Positions 1 to 6,939 of a stretch of 8,806 nt of DNA are shown here, piece by piece. Within the stretch, counting starts at the first letter, position 1, and each line of letters begins with the position of its first letter. The stretch lies in assembly GCA_027008665.1 (NCBI GenBank), contig JALVEA010000329.1:1-8806 (forward strand), given 5' to 3'. The translations under genes and the position numbers were made by a program. The notes below the pieces were generated by a model, which did not search any database, was not told where the DNA came from, and saw only the letters and a list, made by a program, of their open reading frames with translations. The DNA is from Thiotrichaceae bacterium. GTDB taxonomy: Bacteria > Pseudomonadota > Gammaproteobacteria > Thiotrichales > Thiotrichaceae.

Positions 1-2075
1 CAGATCATATTAATAAGGTTTACGGTGCTTATGATCGTAATAAAAACAAACATGCAAAAGCAACGCTTGGTTTCGGTCAAGAAACAGAATCTGCCTTTTG
101 GGAAGGGCATATTAGTAAAGGGTTAAGTAGTAAAAAGAAACTAACACCTACTTCAAGCGTCTCTGAAAAAGCTTATGATTATGGTGTTGGAGCCAGTGTC
201 GGAACTTTTATGCCAGACTCCAATATTAGAGTACGAGGCGGTCTTGATTATCAATGGGGTGATGAACAAGGTACTGGCGAAGACAAAGCCACTTTATTAT
301 CACTTTCGGCTGGGGTTGAAAAGTTCTTTCAAGGAACACCGCATAGTATAGGCGTGGATATTCGTTCCGATGAGAAAAAGGGAGGCTATTCTAATAAAGA
401 CTCAGATAAAAGAAAGGTCAGTGGCAATTTAAGTTATCGCTATGATTTCGGTGGCAATAGCGTTTTCGAACCTGATAGACGTTATCGTCGTGTAAGAGTA
501 GAAATACCTCAAAAAGGACGACCAGCACGTTATGAAAAGCGTGCCGTTTATGCCAATAAAACCATTAAAGTACCTGTCTATGGCAATAAAACTGTAAAAG
601 TACCTTATAAGCAATTGGTTAAAAGCACGATGGAGTTAGAAGGTCAGACCTTTTTTAAGCTTAACCGAGCTGATCTTATTCCTTCGGCACAGGCGCGTTT
701 AAAGCAAATCGCAGCACAAATCCGCAAAAATGGCTATAAAGGCGTGATTCGTATTACAGGAAATACCTGTAAATTAGGCGATACCCTTTATGATCAACGT
801 TTATCTGAACGAAGAGCCGCAACGGTACGCGCCTTTTTAATCAAAGAAGGTTTTAACCCTAAACATTTAATTGCTCGTGGTGTTGGAAAGTCAAATCCAA
901 AATACCCAACCACGCCTGATCAAGACTTTAAAAACCGTCGTGTTGATATTGAATATGTTTCGGTGCATTCACGTTATAAAACAGGCTATCGTAATATCAC
1001 TAAACGTGTTCAAACAGGTAGCCGTGACATCTCTAAAAAGATTAAAACAGGCTATAAGACAGTATTAGTCGATAAAGGCGCACCTGGAACACCGCGCGTT
1101 GTGTGGAGAACAGAGGTCATTCCAACCCCACCGACATGGATCAAACGTGCTTTGCATAATACGATTAAACATAATCGTGGTGTTGATACTTATTTGACCA
1201 CCGCAGGCAATAATAACGTCCCCCCCGTTCCCTTAACACCTATTGCAAGCAATGATGTAGCAACGGTGGTCACAGGACAAAGTATTACGCTTGATGTGCT
1301 TGCCAATGACATTGATAACGAAGGCAAAGGGATTCAAATTGTAGCGGATGGATTTACACAAGGCGGCAATGGCACCGTTGTTTTAGTGAATAATCAACTA
1401 GTTTATACCCCAAAGGCTGATTTTATAGGCACAGATAGTTTCACTTATACCATTATTGATGCCAGTGGTGATAAATCAGTTGCAACCGTCACTATTCATG
1501 TCATCGAAAGTACAACAGGCGGTGATAATAAAGTACCTGAAGCAAAAGATGATACGGTTAGCATTGATAAAAATGAGGCAGTTACTATTAATGTTCTCGA
1601 TAATGACATTGATAATGAAGGTAATGGCATTAAGATAACCGCTATTACTCAAGCCAGTAATGGAAATGTCACTATAAATAGTGATGGCAAAAGTGTTTAC
1701 TATAAGCCAAATACGGATTATCTAGGGACAGACTCTTTTAGCTACACGATTACAGATGCCAGTGGTGATAGCTCAACAGCAACCGTGAACATCACAATCG
1801 AAGATCCTTATAATGGCGGTGATAGTTGCTGCACGGTCGGTATTCCTGTCAGCATTGGCTCAGAAGGTGATTCATTCGCCGTTCTTGCAGAAGGTGATGA
1901 GCGAAGCATTATTAAAGTCACCTCATCAGAAGGTTTTGTTGAGATTGATAGCGGTGATGCATCTAAACATACTTTATTCTTCGCCTCAGAAGGGTATATT
2001 GGCATAGCAAATATTACCTATTATTTATCAGATGGTAGTAGCAAAACTATTTCAATAGAGTGTCATGATGATTAG
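1..2075 (+). CDS. OmpA-family surface protein with Ig/cadherin-like repeats (5' end missing)
   Basis: The frame is open from the window edge (first full codon at 3), so the Met codon at 210 is internal and the true start lies outside. About 690 residues are visible. Order: an N-terminal part to about nt 460 rich in alternating, Gly/aromatic beta-strand sequence, like an outer-membrane barrel; strand-like repeats about 480-625; an OmpA C-terminal-type domain about 640-960 with the LSERRA motif (from nt 801) and NRRVDIEY (from nt 933); three 11-residue repeats (978-1076); two 99-residue Ig/cadherin-like repeats with VLxNDIDNEG and GTDSFxYTI motifs (1239-1802); and a tail with a CC pair and one late Cys. 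OmpA domains normally tether the outer membrane to peptidoglycan, and Ig-like repeats usually project outward or adhere; the exact role here is inference. In the canonical GHTD motif this protein has GNTC (759-770). Ends with TAG, 51 nt before a strong terminator. Confidence 0.88.
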   Translation, partial: DHINKVYGAYDRNKNKHAKATLGFGQETESAFWEGHISKGLSSKKKLTPTSSVSEKAYDYGVGASVGTFMPDSNIRVRGGLDYQWGDEQGTGEDKATLLSLSAGVEKFFQGTPHSIGVDIRSDEKKGGYSNKDSDKRKVSGNLSYRYDFGGNSVFEPDRRYRRVRVEIPQKGRPARYEKRAVYANKTIKVPVYGNKTVKVPYKQLVKSTMELEGQTFFKLNRADLIPSAQARLKQIAAQIRKNGYKGVIRITGNTCKLGDTLYDQRLSERRAATVRAFLIKEGFNPKHLIARGVGKSNPKYPTTPDQDFKNRRVDIEYVSVHSRYKTGYRNITKRVQTGSRDISKKIKTGYKTVLVDKGAPGTPRVVWRTEVIPTPPTWIKRALHNTIKHNRGVDTYLTTAGNNNVPPVPLTPIASNDVATVVTGQSITLDVLANDIDNEGKGIQIVADGFTQGGNGTVVLVNNQLVYTPKADFIGTDSFTYTIIDASGDKSVATVTIHVIESTTGGDNKVPEAKDDTVSIDKNEAVTINVLDNDIDNEGNGIKITAITQASNGNVTINSDGKSVYYKPNTDYLGTDSFSYTITDASGDSSTATVNITIEDPYNGGDSCCTVGIPVSIGSEGDSFAVLAEGDERSIIKVTSSEGFVEIDSGDASKHTLFFASEGYIGIANITYYLSDGSSKTISIECHDD
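543..602 (+). repeat. two 30-nt tandem units coding a 10-residue strand repeat
   Basis: The units encode AVYANKTIKV and PVYGNKTVKV back to back, just before the OmpA domain. They share the pattern VYxNKTxKV and are clearly related at DNA level. A degenerate third unit (PYKQLVK) follows. The alternating pattern suggests short beta strands or a stalk linker between the barrel-like part and the OmpA domain; that function is inference. Confidence 0.7.
978..1076 (+). repeat. three 33-nt tandem units coding an 11-residue repeat
   Basis: The units read KTGYRNITKRV, QTGSRDISKKI and KTGYKTVLVDK, giving the pattern xTGxRxIxKxV. They sit directly after the OmpA domain and mirror the basic strand-like repeats before it. 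The high Lys/Arg content would suit contact with lipopolysaccharide or peptidoglycan, but nothing in the sequence proves this. Confidence 0.75.
1239..1802 (+). repeat. two tandem Ig/cadherin-like domain repeats, 297-nt period
   Basis: The two domains are in register at an offset of exactly 297 nt (99 residues). Identical DNA blocks include a 14-mer at 1305-1318 and 1602-1615 (AATGACATTGATAA) and a 16-mer at 1458-1473 and 1755-1770 (GATGCCAGTGGTGATA). Protein motifs are NDIDNEGxGI and GTDSFxYTI.DASGD. The closeness at DNA level implies a fairly recent internal duplication or ongoing homogenisation. The acidic DxDNE motif is of the kind that binds calcium in cadherin-like folds. Confidence 0.85.
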
Positions 2076-2126
2076 ACGCATTACTTGAAATAGCCTAAGA
2101 ACATTCTAAATATCAATCAGTTAGAA

Positions 2127-2158
2127 AAAACGCCACAATAATTTTATTGTGGCGTTTT
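2127..2158 (+). terminator. intrinsic terminator after the OmpA-like gene
   Basis: A perfect 14-bp inverted repeat (arms 2127-2140 and 2145-2158, loop ATTT) begins with an A run and ends with a T run, so it could terminate in either direction. The core pairs CGCCACAATA with TATTGTGGCG. It lies 51 nt after the TAG of the OmpA-like gene. Confidence 0.92.
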
Positions 2159-2166
2159 CATTTTCT

Positions 2167-2192
2167 TGTTCTCAAATTCCTATTTGGGAACA
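2167..2192. repeat. REP-like hairpin repeat, copy 1
   Basis: An 11-bp stem with one G.T pair (arms 2167-2177 and 2182-2192, loop TCCT) lies just after the terminator. Its 17-nt core 2174-2190 recurs exactly, reverse-complemented, at 7708-7724. Occurrence in two separate intergenic regions suggests a dispersed extragenic palindrome family. Confidence 0.65.
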
Positions 2193-2358
2193 TCGTCAAG
2201 AAATTCCATTTCGAATATCCTATTAGGTACAAATTTCTCCCTTAGAAATAACCATTTTTAAGCAATCAGTAAAAGAAGGGCTTTATTAATACTTAAAAAT
2301 AAACACATTTTTATTAATGATGATGTACTATATGTGAATAATCCTAATGGCAATGAAT

Positions 2359-2363
2359 AGGAG
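2359..2363 (+). promoter_or_regulatory. ribosome binding site of pyrB
   Basis: AGGAG lies 12 nt before the GTG at 2376. An in-frame stop at 2358-2360 sits just upstream, so GTG is the only plausible start that keeps the N-terminal extension; the next in-frame ATG (2427) has no visible Shine-Dalgarno. Confidence 0.7.
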
Positions 2364-2375
2364 CTGTTATTTATC

Positions 2376-3389
2376 GTGAGAAATGATAATTCTCAACACC
2401 TTACCCCCGGTGCATTACCTTCATCAATGCAATTGACCCGTGAAGGTCAACTCAAGCATTTTCTAACCATAGAAGGCTTACCCCCTTTACTATTAGAAGA
2501 AATTCTCAATCGAGCGGAACAATTTTTAGATCTCCCTAATAAAGCACAAAATAAAGCGCCTGTTTTACGTGGCAAGACGGTGATGAATCTATTTTTTGAA
2601 AATTCAACCCGTACTCGCATGACTTTTGAGCTAGCAGCGCAAAGATTATCAGCGGATGTAGTGACACTAGATATTCGTCATTCCTCAACCTCTAAAGGTG
2701 AAAGTTTATTGGATACGATTCGCAATTTAAGCGCTATGAATTGCGATATGTTTATCGTGCGACATCAACATAGCGGTGTTGCTCATTTTATTGCGCGTTA
2801 TTGTCCTCCGCATATCAGTGTGCTAAATGCAGGTGATGGTTATCATCAACATCCAACACAAGCGATGTTGGATATGTTGACTATTCGCCAGCATAAAAAA
2901 GAATTTCCACCGCTTAAAGTGGGGATTGTGGGTGATATTTTGCATTCCCGTGTGGCGCGTTCACAGATTCATGCCTTAACCACCTTATGCACAGGAGAGG
3001 TGCGAGTGATTGCACCGCGAACTCTTATTCCTGCTGGGATTGAGCAAATGGGGGTGAATGTTTTTAATAATATGGAGCAAGGACTAGATGATCTGGATGT
3101 GATTATTATGTTGCGCTTACAAAAAGAGCGTATGCAGGGTGGTTTATTGCCGTCTGAAAGGGAGTATTTTTCACTTTATGGCTTGACCGAGGAACGTCTT
3201 AAACTGGCTAAATCAGATGCGATTGTGATGCACCCAGGACCAGTTAATCGAGGGGTAGAAATTGATTCGCGTGTTGCTGATGGCTCTCAATCCGTTATTT
3301 TACAGCAAGTTAGTAACGGTATTGCGGTGCGTATGGCGGTGATGACAATGGTAATGAGTGGGCAAGCGACGGAGCAGTCCTTATTATGA
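2376..3389 (+). CDS. pyrB: aspartate carbamoyltransferase catalytic subunit PyrB
   Basis: Catalyses carbamoyl phosphate + L-aspartate to N-carbamoyl-aspartate, the committed step of cytoplasmic UMP synthesis. All the catalytic signatures are present: FFENSTRTR (carbamoyl-phosphate loop, STRTR at 77-81), STSKGES with the flexible-loop Lys107, R129, HPTQ at 159-162, R192 in HSRVARS, the LRLQKERM loop and HPGP at 286-289. The length of 337 aa and the N-terminal extension before QLKHFLTIEGL match the Pseudomonas-type enzyme (class A, assembled with PyrC') and not the enteric PyrB/PyrI enzyme. GTG start with AGGAG 12 nt upstream. The stop overlaps the pyrC' start by ATGA, so the two are translationally coupled. 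No pyrR gene lies immediately upstream, unlike in pseudomonads; the upstream neighbour is the OmpA-like gene behind a terminator. Confidence 0.97.
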   Translation: MRNDNSQHLTPGALPSSMQLTREGQLKHFLTIEGLPPLLLEEILNRAEQFLDLPNKAQNKAPVLRGKTVMNLFFENSTRTRMTFELAAQRLSADVVTLDIRHSSTSKGESLLDTIRNLSAMNCDMFIVRHQHSGVAHFIARYCPPHISVLNAGDGYHQHPTQAMLDMLTIRQHKKEFPPLKVGIVGDILHSRVARSQIHALTTLCTGEVRVIAPRTLIPAGIEQMGVNVFNNMEQGLDDLDVIIMLRLQKERMQGGLLPSEREYFSLYGLTEERLKLAKSDAIVMHPGPVNRGVEIDSRVADGSQSVILQQVSNGIAVRMAVMTMVMSGQATEQSLL

Positions 3390-4666
3390 GAACAATGCAT
3401 ATAAAATCAGCTCGACTGATTGACCCTGCTAATCAACAAGATAGAGTCACGGATATTTTTATTGGGGAAGGAAAAATCATTGCATTAGGGCATAAGCCTG
3501 ATGGCTTTAAAGCAGATAAAACGATTGATGCTAGTGAGCTATGGTTATTGCCCGGTTTAGTGGATATCTCTGTCTATTTGCGCGAACCAGGTCAAGAAAA
3601 CAAGGCAACTATTGCTACTGAAATGCAAGTAGCGGCAAAATCTGGTATTACCACTGTCTGCGCTATGCCTGAACCTGCTTCACCGATTGATAGTCGTGCG
3701 CATATTAATTTGATTAAAAAGAAAGCATTAGCAAGCGGTGCAACTCAAATTGAACTAATTGCTGCATTAAGCAATGGTTTAAAAGGCAAGCAATTAAGTA
3801 ATATGGGGAGTCTGAAACAAGCGGGTTGTGTTGCTGTAACACAGGGGTTAGCGCCTTTTAATAGCTTAGATTTACTCCGTAAAAGTATGGATTATGTTGC
3901 CACCCATGATTTAAAACTTTTTTATCAACCGATTGAACATAATTTACTAAGAGATGGGTGTGCCCATCAAGGTGCGATTGCAACCCGTCTTGGTTTACCT
4001 TCTATTTCCTCTAGCGTTGAAACGGTTGCTATGGCGCAAATGCTAATATTAGTTGAAGAAACACAGATTCCTGTGCATTTTTGTCGCTTGTCTTGTGCTA
4101 AAAGTGTGGAATTATTAGAAGAAGCGAAACAAAAAGGCTTGCCTGTCAGTGCAGATGTGGCAGCACATCAATTATTTCTTACTGAAATGGACATCAGTGA
4201 TTTTAATACCTTATGCAATACGCTTCCTCCTTTGCGTAGCATACGAGATAAAGAAGCATTAAGACAAGGCGTGTCAAGTGGTGTTATTGATGTTATTTGC
4301 TCTGATCATCAACCACATGATATTGATGCTAAACTAGCACCGTTTCAGCAATCGAGCGTGGGTATTTCAGCGCTCGAAACACTGTTACCACTCACTTTAC
4401 GTCTCGTTGAAGAAGGCATACTCTCTTTGCAACAAGCCATTGCTTGCGTAACCCATAAGCCTGCGGAAGTCATTAACAAACCCAAGGGCAGCTTATCCAT
4501 AGGTCAAGCTGCCGATTTTATTTTGTTTGACCCAGAGCAATATACGACAATTAATTTAGACACTTTTCAAAGTAAAGGCAAAAATAGCCCCTTTTTTGGT
4601 TGGGGATTTAACGGTTCTATTATGGCAACAATTATTGCAGGAGAGATGGTTTATTATTCCTTATAA
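3386..4666 (+). CDS. pyrC': dihydroorotase-like noncatalytic subunit PyrC'
   Basis: A 426-aa amidohydrolase-fold protein aligned with type I dihydroorotases, but apparently inactive. The metal-binding HxH that normally precedes LREPG is Ser62-Val63-Tyr64 here (GLVDISVYLREPGQ). The usual STAGS/STKRS-type stretch after the retained His231 is changed (HFCRLSCAKS). His261 (VAAHQLFL) and Asp307 (CSDHQPH) are kept. In Pseudomonas such PyrC' proteins lack dihydroorotase activity and are needed to assemble an active dodecamer with PyrB; by analogy this is the structural partner of the upstream PyrB. It starts at ATG 3386 inside the pyrB stop (ATGA overlap). A separate active dihydroorotase must exist elsewhere in the genome; this is inference. 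Confidence 0.93.
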   Translation: MRTMHIKSARLIDPANQQDRVTDIFIGEGKIIALGHKPDGFKADKTIDASELWLLPGLVDISVYLREPGQENKATIATEMQVAAKSGITTVCAMPEPASPIDSRAHINLIKKKALASGATQIELIAALSNGLKGKQLSNMGSLKQAGCVAVTQGLAPFNSLDLLRKSMDYVATHDLKLFYQPIEHNLLRDGCAHQGAIATRLGLPSISSSVETVAMAQMLILVEETQIPVHFCRLSCAKSVELLEEAKQKGLPVSADVAAHQLFLTEMDISDFNTLCNTLPPLRSIRDKEALRQGVSSGVIDVICSDHQPHDIDAKLAPFQQSSVGISALETLLPLTLRLVEEGILSLQQAIACVTHKPAEVINKPKGSLSIGQAADFILFDPEQYTTINLDTFQSKGKNSPFFGWGFNGSIMATIIAGEMVYYSL

Positions 4667-4736
4667 ATTAAATTTATGACTATTAAGAGATAGAAAGGCT
4701 TAAATTAACTGTTTTATTTTGAAGGTGCGGTACTAT

Positions 4737-4755
4737 TTGTAAATATTTTATACAA
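4737..4755. promoter_or_regulatory. dyad TTGTA-N9-TACAA upstream of the desaturase gene
   Basis: A 19-bp imperfect palindrome lies 20 nt before the desaturase ATG and overlaps AT-rich sequence that could serve as a -10 region (TATTTT 4744-4749, with TTGAAG at 4719-4724, 19-nt spacing). It could be an operator, or chance in AT-rich DNA. It does not resemble a DesT or FabR site that I know. Confidence 0.25.
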
Positions 4756-4775
4756 CAGCCATAGGTAATCACCCC

Positions 4776-5549
4776 ATGTTTAATTTTTCAGCCGACAAGC
4801 TACCTGTTAGCATTATCCTCAGTTTAAGTTTTATTGATTTTATTATATTTTTTAGCGTAAAGAGTCTTTGGTTTCTACTCGCCTATTTTATTTTGATGAT
4901 TGTTCCACGAGCCTGTATTTCTGCATGGAATCATCATCATCAACATCGGCATGTGTTTAAAAATAACATCCTTAATCGTGTACTAGAATTTTTCTATGCC
5001 TTGCATACAGGTGTAACCACTAATCTTTGGGTTTTGCATCATAATTATGGGCATCATCGTAATTTCCTGGATCAAGAAAAAGATGAAAGTCGTTGGAAAC
5101 GAGCTAATGGAAGCACAATGGGCGTATTTGAATATACGCTAACGGTGGCATTAACCGCTTATCCTAGAGGCTATCGTGTTGGAAAAAGCTATCCCAAGCA
5201 ACAAAGGCAATTTCTGCTTTTTAGTAGTATCACGTTATTGCTTCTATTTTCTATAACACTTTATAACCCATTGAATGCATTGTTTGTCTTTATTTTACCG
5301 ATGATTGCGAGTCTTCTTTATACTTCATTTGCTACCTACGAACATCATTCTAGACTTGATACGCAAGACCAATTTTCTGCATCACGTAATAATATCAATC
5401 CTTGGTATAATCTAGTCACAGGAAATCTTGGCTATCATACTGCACATCACTATAAACAAGGAGTACATTGGTCTAAAGTGCCTGAATTGCATGAAATGAT
5501 TAAAGATAAAATCCCTACCGAATGTTATCGCAAAGTTGGCAATGTTTAG
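4776..5549 (+). CDS. membrane fatty acid desaturase family protein
   Basis: A 257-aa integral membrane diiron enzyme of the fatty acid desaturase/hydroxylase superfamily. Three histidine clusters are in the expected order: HHHQHRH (53-59), HHNYGHH (88-94, HxxxHH) and HTAHH (221-225, HxxHH), with an extra HH at 190-191. Two hydrophobic segments lie before the first box (about 11-42) and two between the second and third (about 147-187), placing the His boxes on the cytoplasmic face. The GYHTAHH...W.KVPELHEMI tail is typical of the family. The likely role is to introduce a double bond into, or hydroxylate, a lipid acyl chain; the substrate cannot be read from sequence. It is shorter than many acyl-lipid desaturases but looks complete. 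AGG at 4763-4765 is the only weak Shine-Dalgarno. It starts a same-strand run of three genes. Confidence 0.85.
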   Translation: MFNFSADKLPVSIILSLSFIDFIIFFSVKSLWFLLAYFILMIVPRACISAWNHHHQHRHVFKNNILNRVLEFFYALHTGVTTNLWVLHHNYGHHRNFLDQEKDESRWKRANGSTMGVFEYTLTVALTAYPRGYRVGKSYPKQQRQFLLFSSITLLLLFSITLYNPLNALFVFILPMIASLLYTSFATYEHHSRLDTQDQFSASRNNINPWYNLVTGNLGYHTAHHYKQGVHWSKVPELHEMIKDKIPTECYRKVGNV

Positions 5550-5594
5550 GCTATTTTTATTATTTTGAACTTCCTTATATGCGGGTTTTAAACA

Positions 5595-6200
5595 ATGGCT
5601 AAAATAAGCTGGCTCATTATTTTCTTTGCTGTCCTGATATGGTCAGCAATTTATCCGCATGATTATTTCACTTGGTTTCTTGAGGTTATCCCTGCTTTAC
5701 TTGGTTTTATTGTATTACTTTTGACACGCAATAGCTTTCCTCTAACCCCTCTTGTTTATACGCTGATTTTAATCCACTGTATTATTTTAATGGTTGGCGG
5801 TCATTACACTTATGCAGAAGTGCCTCTTTTTGACTGGATTAAGGAAGTCTTTAATTTAGAAAGAAATAATTACGATAAAGTGGGGCATTTTGCACAAGGG
5901 TTTGTCCCCGCAATGATTGCACGCGAGTTATTAATACGCAAACGGGTTATTAATGGTCGTTACTGGTTATTTTTTATAGTCATTTGTTTTATATTAGCAT
6001 TTAGTGCTTTTTATGAATTAGTCGAGTGGTGGGTGGCACTTTCCTCAGGCGATTCTGCGGAGGCTTTTCTTGGTACTCAAGGAGATATTTGGGATACGCA
6101 ATCCGATATGGTGATGGCATTGCTCGGAGGAATCATTGCACAACTTTTGCTATCTAAATACCATAACCGACAACTTATGAAGTACGACAATAGTAATTAA
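5595..6200 (+). CDS. DUF2238 (YjdF family) inner membrane protein
   Basis: A 201-aa polytopic membrane protein with about six hydrophobic segments (about 5-19, 30-43, 52-68, 97-112, 123-146, 172-188). Motifs that identify the family are GGHYTYAEVP (68-77), YDKVGHFAQGF (93-103), FYELVEWW (139-146) and LGTQGDIWDTQSDM (159-172). The family resembles Escherichia coli YjdF; its function is not established. Conserved His, Asp and Glu in or beside membrane segments suggest an enzyme or metal site, which is inference. It lies 45 nt after the desaturase gene on the same strand, so co-transcription is likely. No good Shine-Dalgarno is seen; GCGGG at 5581-5585 is the closest. Confidence 0.88.
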   Translation: MAKISWLIIFFAVLIWSAIYPHDYFTWFLEVIPALLGFIVLLLTRNSFPLTPLVYTLILIHCIILMVGGHYTYAEVPLFDWIKEVFNLERNNYDKVGHFAQGFVPAMIARELLIRKRVINGRYWLFFIVICFILAFSAFYELVEWWVALSSGDSAEAFLGTQGDIWDTQSDMVMALLGGIIAQLLLSKYHNRQLMKYDNSN

Positions 6201-6242
6201 TCCCTTTATCTTCTGGATGAATCAGGCAATACACTCTAGAAT

Positions 6243-6276
6243 TCTTTGTTTTAAAATTGTTGAATAAAAACAAAGG
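6243..6276 (+). promoter_or_regulatory. hairpin covering the GST ribosome binding site
   Basis: A perfect 9-bp inverted repeat (CTTTGTTTT 6244-6252, AAAACAAAG 6267-6275) plus a terminal G.U pair encloses a 14-nt loop. The right arm contains the Shine-Dalgarno AAAGG (6272-6276), nine bases before the ATG at 6286. Folding would hide the ribosome binding site. Only two of the pairs are G-C, so the stem is weak and might open with temperature or with ribosome or protein binding. Confidence 0.45.
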
Positions 6277-6285
6277 TTACTTTCA

Positions 6286-6939
6286 ATGGCTAAGCTAAAG
6301 CTAATCAGTTTCAAAATTTGTCCATTTGTACAGCGCAGTGTTATTTTATTAAAAGAGAAGAATATTGATTTCGATATTGCTTATATTGATCTAAGTGAAC
6401 CTCCTGAATGGTTTCTAGCGCTTTCGCCGACAGGAAAAGTGCCTCTACTGCAAGTGGATGACAAAATACTGTTTGAATCTACCATTATTAGTGAGTATTT
6501 GGATGAAGTAAATCCCCCTTCATTACATCCTAGCGATCCTCTGGAAAAAGCACAAAATAGAGGATGGATGGAATTCGCTTCATCGCTTTATATGGTTTTC
6601 TTTAAAATAATGATGAGCAAAACTAAAGAAGCAGGTGCTGAGATTATATTGGAGGCGAATAAGCAGTTGAATACTTTGGAGAAAGTAAAAATCAATGAAC
6701 CTTGGTTTAATGGCGATAAGTTCTCAATGATGGATATATCAATTGCACCTTTCTTTATGCGTCTTGCCTTTTTGAAACAGCATTTTAATTTAGATCTACT
6801 AGAAGGTAAGCCAAACCTACAAGCATGGTCTGATATTGTAATGGGACGAAAATCGGTTATAAATTCCGTGGTAGATGAGTTTGAAGATATTTTACTAATG
6901 CGGATAAAAGGGGCTGAAAGCTTTTTATCTCTTACCTAA
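6286..6939 (+). CDS. glutathione S-transferase family protein, Cys-type
   Basis: A 217-aa cytosolic protein with an N-terminal thioredoxin-fold domain (about 1-76) and an all-helical C-terminal domain. Cys12 in CPFVQR occupies the active-site position, as in omega-class and dehydroascorbate-reductase-type enzymes, which favour thiol transfer or reduction over conjugation by Tyr/Ser. The cis-Pro motif KVPLL (51-55), the glutathione gamma-Glu-binding pair Glu64-Ser65 (FESTIISEYLDE) and the helix N-capping box S147-x-x-D150 (FSMMDISIAPFF) are all present, so it should be folded and glutathione-binding. The substrate is unknown; reduction of oxidised small molecules or protein-glutathione mixed disulfides is plausible. 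It lies 85 nt after the DUF2238 gene and its Shine-Dalgarno is in a predicted hairpin. Confidence 0.9.
   Translation: MAKLKLISFKICPFVQRSVILLKEKNIDFDIAYIDLSEPPEWFLALSPTGKVPLLQVDDKILFESTIISEYLDEVNPPSLHPSDPLEKAQNRGWMEFASSLYMVFFKIMMSKTKEAGAEIILEANKQLNTLEKVKINEPWFNGDKFSMMDISIAPFFMRLAFLKQHFNLDLLEGKPNLQAWSDIVMGRKSVINSVVDEFEDILLMRIKGAESFLSLT

Larger units (their letters stand above)
2159..2375 (+). other. intergenic region upstream of pyrB
   Basis: This stretch has no gene. After the terminator it holds a REP-like hairpin (2167-2192), then a weaker related sequence around 2212-2231 that shares TCCTATT with it at a 40-nt offset, a 6-bp hairpin (arms 2233-2238 and 2244-2249), and an AT-rich stretch with a direct repeat TTTATTAAT at 2282-2290 and 2310-2318. 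TACTAT at 2326-2331 could be a -10 box, but no good -35 partner is seen, so I do not call a promoter. No pyrBI-type attenuator (leader peptide plus hairpin and T run) is evident. Confidence 0.6.

Noticed and set aside
210..212. ATG as the start of the OmpA-like protein
   Set aside because: The same frame is open with similar strand-like coding sequence back to the window edge, and a start here would lack a signal peptide.
2194..2300. minus-strand reading frame through the region upstream of pyrB
   Set aside because: Short frames here only translate the palindromic repeat and have no start signals.
2427..2429. ATG as an alternative pyrB start
   Set aside because: No Shine-Dalgarno is present, and it would remove the N-terminal extension expected in the PyrC'-associated class.
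4663..4677. AT-only palindrome (ATAAAT-TAA-ATTTAT) at the end of pyrC'
   Set aside because: It has no G-C pairs and no following T run, so it is not a credible terminator.
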